Shown here in pieces: positions 15,899 to 26,178 of a stretch of 38,394 nucleotides of DNA. The first letter of the stretch is position 1. Every line of letters begins with the position of its first letter. The position numbers and the translations under genes are program-made. The DNA is from Accumulibacter sp. (GTDB lineage Bacteria; Pseudomonadota; Gammaproteobacteria; Burkholderiales; Rhodocyclaceae), in the NCBI GenBank assembly GCA_020049495.1, contig JAIFKU010000092.1:1-38394 (forward strand), read 5' to 3'. The notes under the pieces were generated by a model. The model saw only the letters and a program-made list of their open reading frames with translations. It had not been told where the DNA came from and did no database searches.

Positions 15899-16294
15899 TC
15901 AACGTTCAGGTGAAATCATTTTCGCCAGCAAGCCCTTGATCTCTTCAGCCAGGGCTCGTCGGTCGAGTGTTTCGGGTTTGGCCGCCAAGCGCAAGATCAC
16001 ATCACGCGAAGACAGCCGGCAACGCATCATGCGGAAGTGCTCTCGAACCAGACGCCGAATCAGGTTTCGGTCGACAGAACGGCGTAGAAGCCGTTTTGCG
16101 ACGACCAAGCCCAACCTTGCGCCTGACACTTCTTCAACCGCCCGAAGGCGGTAATGTAACAGGAAATGCGGACTCTTCAGTGCCTTCCTGAATGCAAAAA
16201 CGGATGAAAATTCATCCGTTTTGGTCAGTCGAAAACACTTGGGGAACACCGCAGATGATACTTGGTGTTCGCCCTTCGGTAGTTTGGCGCTCAA
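15899..16294 (-). CDS. rnpA: Ribonuclease P protein component RnpA
   Basis: This protein, up to 131 residues, carries the RNase P protein core: [41 protein letters not shown] (the RNR signature) and DVILRLA. It binds the RNA subunit and 5'-matures tRNAs. The start is uncertain. The open frame begins with TTG 16294, overlapping the rpmH stop (TTTGA), and would add 15 residues to the family core. GTG 16249 gives a 116-residue protein beginning right before the conserved FPKCFRL. Neither has a good ribosome site; coupling to rpmH translation favours the TTG. Codons 25-33 form a terminator-like palindrome. Confidence 0.9.
   Translation of the reverse strand: MSAKLPKGEHQVSSAVFPKCFRLTKTDEFSSVFAFRKALKSPHFLLHYRLRAVEEVSGARLGLVVAKRLLRRSVDRNLIRRLVREHFRMMRCRLSSRDVILRLAAKPETLDRRALAEEIKGLLAKMISPER
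16196..16222 (-). terminator. Terminator-like hairpin inside rnpA
   Basis: Arms AAAACGGATGAA (16197-16208) and TTCATCCGTTTT (16211-16222) are perfectly complementary around two bases. Read in the rnpA direction the stem is followed by five T (16200-16196). It coincides with rnpA codons 25-33 (KTDEFSSVF). The GC core is only six pairs, so it would be a moderate terminator or pause. Function is inferred. Confidence 0.45.
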
Positions 16295-16425
16295 ACGGCC
16301 AAACGATGGCGACCTTTGGCACGACGAGCACGAATTACAGCACGACCGCCACGGGTAGCCATACGAACGAGAAAGCCGTGGGTACGCTTGCGGCGAATAA
16401 CCGACGGTTGATAAGTGCGTTTCAT
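16291..16425 (-). CDS. rpmH: 50S ribosomal protein L34
   Basis: This 44-residue, Arg/Lys-rich protein begins [18 protein letters not shown] and continues through [24 protein letters not shown], the invariant L34 sequence. It is a component of the large ribosomal subunit. Start ATG 16425; stop TGA 16291-16293 overlaps the possible TTG start of rnpA. It is the first gene of the rpmH-rnpA-yidD-yidC-mnmE unit, divergent from dnaA, with a good promoter at 16463-16492. Confidence 0.97.
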   Translation of the reverse strand: MKRTYQPSVIRRKRTHGFLVRMATRGGRAVIRARRAKGRHRLAV

Positions 16426-16462
16426 TATTAAACCCTTGAAGTCATTGCGAAGTAAACGCGCA

Positions 16463-16492
16463 ATTAGACATGCTTAGGATCGGTCTTGTCAA
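16463..16492 (-). promoter_or_regulatory. Sigma-70 promoter of rpmH
   Basis: On the minus strand a consensus TTGACA (16492-16487), an 18-base spacer and TCTAAT (16468-16463). The leader to the rpmH ATG is about 30 bases. Confidence 0.65.
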
Positions 16493-16512
16493 GTCTAAAT
16501 TTTTATTTATGC

Positions 16513-16521
16513 TGTGGATAA
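16513..16521 (-). promoter_or_regulatory. DnaA box (perfect consensus)
   Basis: TGTGGATAA on the plus strand is the complement of the consensus DnaA box TTATCCACA. It lies just downstream of the possible dnaA promoter. Confidence 0.8.
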
Positions 16522-16734
16522 CTTTCATCTGACGGGTTAAAATCTTTATCTTTCCATGTTTGCAACTGCCTGATAAATGCACCGGGAAGCAGGTATAAGC
16601 AATTCCTGTCCAGGCCCGAAATTTATTTTCTAAACGTACCCCCAGCTTTTGCCTGAATGTATGTGCGGAAATTGCAGACTTCCACCAGCTATCTTACGGC
16701 AGCATTTGATCGGGATTGTTTTGAATCATTAGTG

Positions 16735-18147
16735 ATGAGTAGCTTCTGGACATCCTGTCTGAGTCAGTTCGAACAAGAACTTCCTCCTCAGCAATTCAAT
16801 ACCTGGATTCGACCACTTCGTCTTGAAGGTGAAGAGGATCTGGCTAACGGCTTGCGCCTGCTTGCCCCCAATGGGTTTATTCTGAAGTGGGTCAAGGAGC
16901 GCTACCTGACGCGCATCGAAGAACTGGGCAGTGCATTTTTCTCTGCCCCGGTCAGTGTTTCTTTGATGCTCGGCGAACGTTCGGCAGCGCCGGCCAACCA
17001 GGTGCGCTTGCCCCCAGCCAACTCATCATCGCCTGCAAACGCAGGCGGTACTCTCAATAACGCGCACTTCAATACGCCTGCTGTTTTTGAGCGTCCACTT
17101 GATAAGTCGCGTTCTTCCTACGAAAAATCACGGCTCATCCCCGGTTTTACTTTCGAAAACCTGATTGTTGGGAAAGCAAACGATCTAGCCCGGGCCGCCT
17201 CAGTTCAAGTAGCCATCAACCCTGGCGGTGCAGCCTACAACCCGATGTTCATTTACGGCGGTACGGGTCTTGGAAAGACTCATCTTATCCATGCGATAGG
17301 CAACCACATTCTCGAACAAAATCCTGAAAAGGTGGTTCGTTATGTCCATGCTGAAGATTATTATTCGGATGTGGTTCGTGCTTATCAGACCAAGTCATTT
17401 GATGTTTTTAAGCGTACCTATCGTTCGCTTGACGTCCTCCTACTCGATGACGTGCAGTTCTTTAATGGAAAAAACCGGACGCAGGAAGAATTTTTCTTTG
17501 TTTTCAATGCGTTGATTGAAGCAAGAAAGCAAATTGTAATCAGTTGCGATACTTATCCCAAGAATATTTCAGGTCTTGAAGACCGTCTGATTACCCGGTT
17601 TGATTGGGGTCTGACGGTTCAGATCGAACCGCCTGAGATTGAAATGCGCGTCGCAATACTGAAAAAGAAGGCTGAAGTGGAAGGCGTAGTACTTGATGAT
17701 GAAGTTGCCTTTTACATTGCCAAACATCTTAGATCAAATGTTCGTGAGCTTGAAGGGGCATTAAAGAAGGTTCTTGCTTACGCTTCCTTCCATGGTCAAA
17801 AAATCGAACTGGATCTTGCAAAAGAATCACTCAAGGATCTGATCGGTGCAGTCAATCAACAAATTACCGTTGAAAATATTCAGAAGACCGTTGCGGATTA
17901 TTTCAAACTCAAGGTTGCTGATCTGTTTTCGAAAAAACGCACGCGTCAGATTGCCAGGCCACGGCAAGTTGCCATGTGGTTAGCAAAGAATCTGACTTCA
18001 CAAAGTTACCCTTCAATCGGTGAAGCTTTTGGTGGCCGCGACCATACAACGGTTCTGCATGCTGTCCGTACCATCGAAACTCTACGCGCCAAAGACAATG
18101 AGTTAAATCATGATGTACACGTACTATTGCAGGTATTGAAGAGCTAA
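16735..18147 (+). CDS. dnaA: Chromosomal replication initiator DnaA
   Basis: This 470-residue AAA+ protein has domain I (about 1-80, FWTSCLSQFEQELPPQQFNTWI), a Ser/Ala/Asn linker, an ATPase domain with Walker A GGTGLGKT (175-182) and Walker B LLLDDVQFF (235-243), and a C-terminal DNA-binding domain with the signature GGRDHTTVLHAVRTIE. It binds DnaA boxes and opens oriC. ATG 16735 gives the usual family N-terminus. The frame is open 26 codons further upstream, but that extension looks unlike DnaA. GTG 16732 is an alternative. No strong ribosome site is seen. Base composition is clearly lower in GC than in the flanking metabolic genes. Confidence 0.97.
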   Translation: MSSFWTSCLSQFEQELPPQQFNTWIRPLRLEGEEDLANGLRLLAPNGFILKWVKERYLTRIEELGSAFFSAPVSVSLMLGERSAAPANQVRLPPANSSSPANAGGTLNNAHFNTPAVFERPLDKSRSSYEKSRLIPGFTFENLIVGKANDLARAASVQVAINPGGAAYNPMFIYGGTGLGKTHLIHAIGNHILEQNPEKVVRYVHAEDYYSDVVRAYQTKSFDVFKRTYRSLDVLLLDDVQFFNGKNRTQEEFFFVFNALIEARKQIVISCDTYPKNISGLEDRLITRFDWGLTVQIEPPEIEMRVAILKKKAEVEGVVLDDEVAFYIAKHLRSNVRELEGALKKVLAYASFHGQKIELDLAKESLKDLIGAVNQQITVENIQKTVADYFKLKVADLFSKKRTRQIARPRQVAMWLAKNLTSQSYPSIGEAFGGRDHTTVLHAVRTIETLRAKDNELNHDVHVLLQVLKS

Positions 18148-18357
18148 TGCATCTATGTATAAGCATGTGGAATTATTGTGTGTAATTAGTGAATATGTAT
18201 TGAAATCTTAGTTTATTGATAAGTTATCCTTTTTTATCCCCATGCGCATACAGACTTTTAATATCTTCAAAAAGCTAATTAATTAACTGAAATATAACGA
18301 TAAATTGTAGATATCCACAGAGTTGTCTTTGATATTATCTTTATAGGATTTATATAT
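18148..18357. other. AT-rich dnaA-dnaN spacer with near-consensus DnaA boxes (oriC candidate)
   Basis: This 210-base spacer is strikingly AT-rich. It holds TTATCCCCA (18234-18242) and ATATCCACA (18311-18319), each one base from TTATCCACA. Weaker matches include TTATCCTTT (near 18225) and TGTGGAATT (near 18169). The tract at about 18270-18305 (AAGCTAATTAATTAAC and following) would suit a DNA-unwinding element. The origin may be here, or split with the rpmH-dnaA spacer. Confidence 0.5.
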
Positions 18358-19470
18358 ATGCTTCTTATTAAAACCCATCGCGACACCCTTCTTGCTCCTT
18401 TGCAATCGGTTTCAGGCATTGTTGAGAAGCGGCATACCTTGCCTATTTTGTCGAATGTTTTGCTTGAAAAGAAGGGTGAAAAGCTTACTCTGTTGGCAAC
18501 TGATATTGAAATTCAAATTACAACATCGACCAGTAGCGCATCGATCGATGGCGACGGTGCGGTGACTGTCGGGGCGAGAAAATTGCAGGATATCCTGCGT
18601 TCTTTGCCAGATACTGCGGAAGTCAGCTTGAATCTTGACGATAAGCGATTGCAGGTTCGGGCAGGGAAAAGTCGTTTCACTTTGCAGACTTTGCCAGCCG
18701 AAGATTTTCCACGAATGATAATTTCTGAAGGGGAATCTTTAAAATTTTCAGTGACGCAAAAGCAATTCCGTCAGTTATTGGCACAAACCCAGTTTTCGAT
18801 GGCAGCGCAGGATGTTCGTTACTACCTGAATGGCTTGTTGCTCCTGGTTGAAGGCAGTGAACTGCGCGCGGTTGCAACTGATGGACATCGTTTGGCCTAT
18901 GCCAGCATGGCGCTCGGTGGTGAAGTATCTTCAACGCGTCAGGAACTTATTCTGCCGCGTAAAACAGTGCTCGAACTCAATCGGTTGCTCGCTGATAATG
19001 ACGAACCGCTGAATATTGAATTGGCCCCAAATCAGATTCGTTTCCAATTTGGTCATATCAACCTGGTATCAAAGTTGATTGACGGGAAATTTCCTGATTA
19101 CGAGCGTGTGATTCCGGCCACGCTCAAGAATATTGTTTCTTTGAAGCGTACTGAACTTCTTCAATCAATGGTTAGAGCAGCAATTTTAACCAATGAAAAA
19201 TTCCGGGGTGTTCGACTCGTGCTAACCAGCGGTAGTCTGAAAATAATGGCGGCCAATGCAGAACAGGAAGAAGCCCAGGAGGAAATAGAAGTTGCTTATA
19301 GCGGCGATGCAATTGACGTTGGATTCAACGTAAGCTATCTGCTAGATGTCCTGAACAATACTTCTGTTGAGACTGTTGAATGGGGTTTCAACGACGCCAA
19401 TTCGAGTGCCTTGTTAACCATTCCAGGAAACGACAGATTTAAATATGTTGTTATGCCCATGCGGATTTAA
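18358..19470 (+). CDS. dnaN: DNA polymerase III beta subunit (sliding clamp)
   Basis: This 370-residue protein has the three-repeat clamp architecture. Typical segments are KRHTLPILSNVLLE near the N-terminus, YYLNGLLL in the middle, DGHRLAYASM, LVSKLIDGKFPDYERVIP, and the C-terminal YVVMPMRI, where the M-P-M-R motif is nearly invariant. The ring dimer tethers polymerase III to DNA. It begins 210 bases after dnaA and is followed, 60 bases on, by gyrB with a parS-like site between. Codon use is AT-leaning like dnaA. Confidence 0.97.
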   Translation: MLLIKTHRDTLLAPLQSVSGIVEKRHTLPILSNVLLEKKGEKLTLLATDIEIQITTSTSSASIDGDGAVTVGARKLQDILRSLPDTAEVSLNLDDKRLQVRAGKSRFTLQTLPAEDFPRMIISEGESLKFSVTQKQFRQLLAQTQFSMAAQDVRYYLNGLLLLVEGSELRAVATDGHRLAYASMALGGEVSSTRQELILPRKTVLELNRLLADNDEPLNIELAPNQIRFQFGHINLVSKLIDGKFPDYERVIPATLKNIVSLKRTELLQSMVRAAILTNEKFRGVRLVLTSGSLKIMAANAEQEEAQEEIEVAYSGDAIDVGFNVSYLLDVLNNTSVETVEWGFNDANSSALLTIPGNDRFKYVVMPMRI

Positions 19471-19491
19471 CTATCTATTTTAAAAATATAG

Positions 19492-21999
<2,508 letters not shown>

Positions 22000-22026
22000 A
22001 CCTATTATTCTCAGTGTCCATAGGTT

Positions 22027-22063
22027 ACGGGCCTTGAAGTAATCCGCTTCAAGGCCCGTTTTT
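22027..22063 (+). terminator. Rho-independent terminator after gyrB
   Basis: ACGGGCCTTGAAG (22027-22039) pairs perfectly with CTTCAAGGCCCGT (22047-22059) around a seven-base loop, and T runs from 22059 to 22063. It is a 13-bp GC-rich stem. The rsuA start codon follows only 11 bases after the T-run. Confidence 0.92.
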
Positions 22064-22074
22064 CGGAGCGCTAA

Positions 22075-22782
22075 GTGGAACTTGAACGCATTCTCAGGTC
22101 ACAGGGGTTTGGCAGTCGCCCGCAATCCCGTGCGCTTATTTGCAGTGGAAGAGTTACTGTTGAAGGAAATTTGTGCCTGGATCCTAGTGCTGAATTTACG
22201 CCGGAAGGTTTGAATTTCGAAGTCGATGATTTGATCCTTGAATTCAGGAAATTTGCCTATCTGATGCTCAACAAGCCTGCTCGGTATGAGTGTTCGCACA
22301 AACCGAAGTATCATGCCAGTGTATATTCGCTTCTGCCTGATTTTTTGCTGGTACGCGGCGTACAGGCAGTCGGGCGACTAGATGAAGATACAACGGGTCT
22401 ACTTCTATTTTCAGATGACGGTCAGTTCATTCACACCTACACCTCGCCAAAAAAGAAGATACCCAAAGTTTATGAAGTGACCGTCAAGCATCCTGTTGAC
22501 GAATTCCAAATTGCAGCCTTGTTAGAGGGGGTCCAGCTTAATGATGAACCGCAACCCGTTGCAGCTACAGGCTGTGATCTGCAATCGGAGAGGGTTCTGA
22601 GGCTGACGGTTACCGCGGGAAAATATCATCTGGTCAAACGCATGGTTGCAGCCGCTGGAAACCGTGTAGAAGGACTAAATCGCATATCGATTGGTGGGCT
22701 GCACTTGCCCAGCAACTTGCCAGTGGGTGCTTGGACATGGCTTGAGAAGACCGATCAGGAACGGCTTTCGTTTCGTCCCTGA
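22075..22782 (+). CDS. rsuA: 16S rRNA pseudouridine synthase RsuA-like
   Basis: This 235-residue protein has an N-terminal S4 RNA-binding domain (MELERILRSQGFGSRPQSRALICSGRVTVEG) and the RluB/RsuA catalytic domain with GRLDEDTTGLLLFSDDG, where the Asp of RLD is catalytic. Further conserved parts are YLMLNKPARYECS and GKYHLVKRMVAAAGNRV. Length and the short linker fit RsuA (U516 of 16S rRNA) better than RluB/RluF; the exact target is inferred. Start is GTG 22075 with GGAG seven bases upstream, directly behind the gyrB terminator, so expression may depend on read-through. Codon use resembles gyrB. Confidence 0.85.
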   Translation: MELERILRSQGFGSRPQSRALICSGRVTVEGNLCLDPSAEFTPEGLNFEVDDLILEFRKFAYLMLNKPARYECSHKPKYHASVYSLLPDFLLVRGVQAVGRLDEDTTGLLLFSDDGQFIHTYTSPKKKIPKVYEVTVKHPVDEFQIAALLEGVQLNDEPQPVAATGCDLQSERVLRLTVTAGKYHLVKRMVAAAGNRVEGLNRISIGGLHLPSNLPVGAWTWLEKTDQERLSFRP

Positions 22783-22850
22783 TTACTGTTTGTTGCCGCA
22801 ATTTCCAGTCAAGTGCATGATTGATTCTTGACAGATTTCAGGAGAATTTC

Positions 22851-23210
22851 GTGCAAAGCATTCTGATTATTATTCATGCCCCGGCTTACGGCAGCGAACG
22901 CATGCTGAGTGCGCTACGGCTGGCTATGTCCATCGCCATGCAGGAGATTGAAACCGTTGATCTTCGTCTTTTCATGATGTCCGATGCGGTTACCGTCGGA
23001 CTGCCCAATCAGCCAGCTGCGGAGTCGGGAGGTGGATTGCAGCAGATGCTCCAGGAGTTGATAGGGCATGGTACGAAAATACGCTTGTGCAGAACCTGTG
23101 CATTGGCTCGTGGTATAGCCGAGCTGCCACTGATCGCCGGCGTGAGCATAGGAACCTTGCCCGAATTGACTGAATGGACACTCGCGGCTGACAAAGTCAT
23201 TACTTTCTGA
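22851..23210 (+). CDS. ychN: DsrE-family protein, YchN-like
   Basis: This 119-residue protein closely follows E. coli YchN along its length: APAYGSERMLSALRLA, DLRLFMMSDAVTVGL, LQQMLQELI, IRLCRTCALARGI, LPLIAGVSIGTLPEL and the ending WTLAADKVITF. The DsrE/YchN fold forms ring hexamers; C80 and C83 form a CxxC where the fold often carries a reactive sulfur-handling Cys. YchN's physiological role is not firmly known. Start is GTG 22851 with AGGAG seven bases upstream; a TTG frame extension from 22821 is unlikely. It lies 68 bases after rsuA and may share its transcript. Confidence 0.85.
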   Translation: MQSILIIIHAPAYGSERMLSALRLAMSIAMQEIETVDLRLFMMSDAVTVGLPNQPAAESGGGLQQMLQELIGHGTKIRLCRTCALARGIAELPLIAGVSIGTLPELTEWTLAADKVITF

Positions 23211-23295
23211 GTTTCACTGTTGTTCGCCGAGTTACGCAATAAGAAGCATCACTTGCGGTGATCGTCGGCAAGCCGCCAGAGGGGGTTAGCGCAAT

Positions 23296-23309
23296 CAGAT
23301 AATTATCTG
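23296..23309. repeat. 14-base perfect palindrome next to parS
   Basis: CAGATAATTATCTG, eight bases before the extended parS palindrome at 23317-23338, in the spacer between the convergent ends of ychN and topB. Role unknown; could be a protein-binding site or chance. Confidence 0.35.
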
Positions 23310-23316
23310 CGATAAC

Positions 23317-23338
23317 GGACGTTTCACGTGAAACGTCC
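23317..23338. promoter_or_regulatory. parS-like centromere site 2
   Basis: The core GTTTCACGTGAAAC (23321-23334) is identical to site 1 and is extended to a perfect 22-base palindrome by GGAC on the left and GTCC on the right. It is intergenic between the convergent ychN and topB genes, 3.8 kb from site 1. It is expected to bind chromosomal ParB. Confidence 0.88.
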
Positions 23339-23371
23339 ACATAAAAGTGCAATCAGTAAATTCCGGAAACC

Positions 23372-25963
23372 TCAGCCTGTACTTTTTCGCGTCCCTGGCT
23401 TCCTGGCCTGAGATTTTTGCCCGGACTTTTCGGGCAAGGCTTTAACAGACTTGGCAACTGCCTTAGTCTTCGGCTCTCTTTTCTCGAATTCAAAGCCAAC
23501 CTTCCCGTCGGACCCGCGCACCAGAAAAGCCGAAAATTTTCGTCTTGTGCGGGCAGAGACAAAATCCTTGAGCAAGTCAGTGCGTCCGGTGGCAAGCAAC
23601 TTCTGCATCTGCCCGCTTTCAACAGTTTGCTGCAGGATGACCTTGCCGGAGCGGAAATCACATGTTTTCGCAGGCCCTACGGATTTTTCGCAAACGTAGG
23701 CCATGCCATGTTCAAAGACTCGCGCCGAACACTTCGGACAGGTGCCCAAGGATTCCTTTGCGGAGAAATCGACCTCTTCACTGCCGTTCGAGTCGCCGTT
23801 ATTTCCCTGCCCGAAATCAAATTCGGGGGCGTTCTCCGCGTTGAGTCGGATAATGGCATTGAAAGGTCGCCCCATCTTGTTACGGAAGCCGGTGAGAGGA
23901 CCGGTGGTTCGTTCAGAAAGCAGGGTCTCGATTTCTGCAAGCTCAAACTGGCGGCTGGCAACGATTTTCCATAAAGAAAAATCACACGCCTGGCACTGAA
24001 ATTTTTTATAGGTTTCCTTGATTTTTCCGCCACATTTAGGACATGGCGTGGAGAGCTCACCGAAATCACCGGGTATCGTGTCGCTGTCGTAACTCTTGGC
24101 GCGATCGACAATGTCCTGAGTCAATGCTGCGATTTCATTCATGAAGGCATCGCGCGACATTTCACCACGCTCCATGCGCGCCAATTTGTATTCCCACTCG
24201 CCGGTCAGTTCCGGAGCGGTGAGAACCGGGATGCCGAGGCCATTAAGCAGGGTCATCAGAGAGAAAGCTTTGGCCGTGGGTTGCAGTTCACGTCCTTCCC
24301 GATGAAGATACTGCTCACCCAGCAGATTCTCGATGATCTGCGCACGGGTGGCCGGAGTTCCGAGCCCCCGGCCAGCCATGGCGGCTTTCAATTCCTCGTC
24401 GTCGACCATTTTCCCTGCGCCTTCCATCGCCGAGAGCAGTGTAGCTTCGGAGTAGCGGGGTGGCGGACGTGTTTCGGTAGCGACAAGAACAATATCTTTG
24501 GTGTCCACTGTTTCCCCAGGGCTTACAGCAACCAGATTGCCCTGTTCGTCCTCCTGGGCTTCGCGACCATAGACAGCCAGCCAGCCGGGATTAACCAATA
24601 CCTTGCCTTCGGTTTTAAAGGGTTCAGCCTTGACGCGCGTGACACGCGTGGTGATCAAATATTCCGCCGCCGGATAGAAAACGGCAAGGAAACGCTTGAC
24701 GACCATGTCGTAAAGTTTTTGCTCGGGTTCGGAAAGATGCTTGGGTGCCTGAAGTGTCGGGATAATGGCGAAGTGGTCAGAAATTTTGGCGTTGTTGAAA
24801 ATACGCTTGTTCGGTATAACCCAGTTGCGCGCCAGAATCTGGTGTGCGTAGGGAGAGAAACGGGCCAATATGGCTTCGTCGTGCCCTTTGCCGACGCCTT
24901 CGCCGGTCAGCATTCTTAGCGTATCCTTGACCGTATCCAGATAATCTTCGGGTAGCGCACGAGCATCGGTACGGGGGTAGGTCAGCACCTTATGCTTTTC
25001 GTAAAGTGCCTGTGCCAGACCGAGTGTGGATTTCGCCGAGAAGCCGAAGCGGCTGTTGGCCTCGCGCTGCAGGCTGGTCAGATCATAAAGCAAGGGCGAA
25101 AGCTGCGTTGTAGACTTGGCCTCTTCACTGACCGCACCGGTTTTGCCCTTGCATTTGCTTAACAGCGACCTTGCGCTGGACTCATCCCATAGTCGGTCAG
25201 CACGTTGCTGTTCGTCTTCTTCCGACTTGCCTCGGGCAAACTTTTCGTCGTACCACTTTCCTTTGTATTCGCCTGCGGCGCAGGCAAAGACAGCCTCCAG
25301 TTCCCAGTAGGGGCGGGGTTTGAATTTACGGATCTTGTCTTCACGCTCGACCATCAGCGCCAGCGTTGGTGTTTGAACACGACCAACCGTTGTCAAATGA
25401 AAGCCGCCGGTTTTAGAATTGAACGCGGTCATGGCGCGCGTGCCGTTGATGCCGACCAGCCAGTCAGACTCTGAGCGGCAGACCGCCGCATCAGCCAGTC
25501 CCTGCATTTCCGAACCGGCGCGCAGTCTGGAAAACCCGTCCTTGATCGCCTGTTGTGTCATCGATTGCAGCCACAGGCGCTCGACTGATTTGCCGCTTTT
25601 GGCATGCTGCGCGATGTAATTGAAGATTAATTCGCCTTCGCGACCCGCGTCGCAGGCATTCACCAGGCTGCTTACATCCTTGCGCTTGATCAGTTTGGTT
25701 AGCAGCTTGAGTCGCGGCTCGGATTTTTCGATAGGCTTGAGTGCGAAGTAGGGAGGAATGACCGGCAGGTGGGCGAAAGACCATTTGCCCCGCTTGACCT
25801 CGTATTCCTCTGGGCAGGCCAATTCCAGCAAGTGACCGACAGCGGAGCAGATAACGCTGTCTTCTCTTTCGAAATAGTCATCATGTTTGCTAAACCCCCC
25901 CAGTGCCCGAGCGATGTCGGCTGCGACGGAAGGTTTCTCGGCAATGATCAGCTTCTTGCTCAT
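23372..25963 (-). CDS. topB: DNA topoisomerase III
   Basis: This 863-residue type IA topoisomerase has an N-terminal Toprim domain (LIIAEKPSVAADIARALG with E9; NACDAGREGELIF), the central toroid, and the active-site motif TYPRTDARALPEDY near residue 335, whose Tyr forms the covalent DNA link. The C-terminal third has zinc-ribbon remnants: CPKCGGKIKETYKKFQCQACDF with four Cys, then CPKCSARVFEHG...C. It ends in a Lys/Arg-rich tail. It decatenates and unlinks single-stranded crossings. Start ATG 25963. In related bacteria topB follows dprA and smg; here smg appears to be missing. Confidence 0.95.
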   Translation of the reverse strand: MSKKLIIAEKPSVAADIARALGGFSKHDDYFEREDSVICSAVGHLLELACPEEYEVKRGKWSFAHLPVIPPYFALKPIEKSEPRLKLLTKLIKRKDVSSLVNACDAGREGELIFNYIAQHAKSGKSVERLWLQSMTQQAIKDGFSRLRAGSEMQGLADAAVCRSESDWLVGINGTRAMTAFNSKTGGFHLTTVGRVQTPTLALMVEREDKIRKFKPRPYWELEAVFACAAGEYKGKWYDEKFARGKSEEDEQQRADRLWDESSARSLLSKCKGKTGAVSEEAKSTTQLSPLLYDLTSLQREANSRFGFSAKSTLGLAQALYEKHKVLTYPRTDARALPEDYLDTVKDTLRMLTGEGVGKGHDEAILARFSPYAHQILARNWVIPNKRIFNNAKISDHFAIIPTLQAPKHLSEPEQKLYDMVVKRFLAVFYPAAEYLITTRVTRVKAEPFKTEGKVLVNPGWLAVYGREAQEDEQGNLVAVSPGETVDTKDIVLVATETRPPPRYSEATLLSAMEGAGKMVDDEELKAAMAGRGLGTPATRAQIIENLLGEQYLHREGRELQPTAKAFSLMTLLNGLGIPVLTAPELTGEWEYKLARMERGEMSRDAFMNEIAALTQDIVDRAKSYDSDTIPGDFGELSTPCPKCGGKIKETYKKFQCQACDFSLWKIVASRQFELAEIETLLSERTTGPLTGFRNKMGRPFNAIIRLNAENAPEFDFGQGNNGDSNGSEEVDFSAKESLGTCPKCSARVFEHGMAYVCEKSVGPAKTCDFRSGKVILQQTVESGQMQKLLATGRTDLLKDFVSARTRRKFSAFLVRGSDGKVGFEFEKREPKTKAVAKSVKALPEKSGQKSQARKPGTRKSTG

Positions 25964-26112
25964 AGAGTCTATCGGCCTGGGAATGTGGGAAAGTTATATG
26001 ACATTAGAATGTGAAGACAAAAGCGCTTCGCGGGGAATAATAAAAGCACAATACCGCGCTTGGCAAGTCAGGGGTGCATGAAACAATTAAACGTCGAAAC
26101 GTATCGACGTTG

Positions 26113-26178
26113 TCAGTGCAACAATTCCGGGGCAACGCTGGCAAGCAGTCCTTCGCCGATACGAAACCGGGTAATCAG
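26113..26178 (-). pseudogene. Possible C-terminal relic of smg (DUF494)
   Basis: Directly behind dprA and slightly overlapping its end, a minus-strand frame reads LITRFRIGEGLLASVAPELLH and then TGA. It has well-formed coding-like codons but no start. The ending resembles the ...EELLA...LLH tail that I recall for Smg proteins, and smg is the gene normally found between dprA and topB in beta- and gammaproteobacteria. If right, all but about 20 codons have been deleted. This is inference from position and a short weak similarity. Confidence 0.25.

Larger units (their letters stand above)
16426..16734. other. rpmH-dnaA intergenic region, candidate part of the origin
   Basis: This 309-base divergent spacer contains the rpmH promoter, one perfect DnaA box (16513-16521) and a possible dnaA promoter, TTGTCA (16486-16491), 16 bases, TATGCT (16508-16513). 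That promoter touches the DnaA box, which fits autorepression of dnaA. The rest shows no gene and no further consensus boxes. In many bacteria oriC lies here or in the dnaA-dnaN spacer. Confidence 0.5.

Noticed and set aside
16657-16734. Longer DnaA starting at ATG 16657
   Set aside because: The 26-residue extension does not resemble DnaA N-termini, whereas ATG 16735 begins exactly at the conserved domain I.
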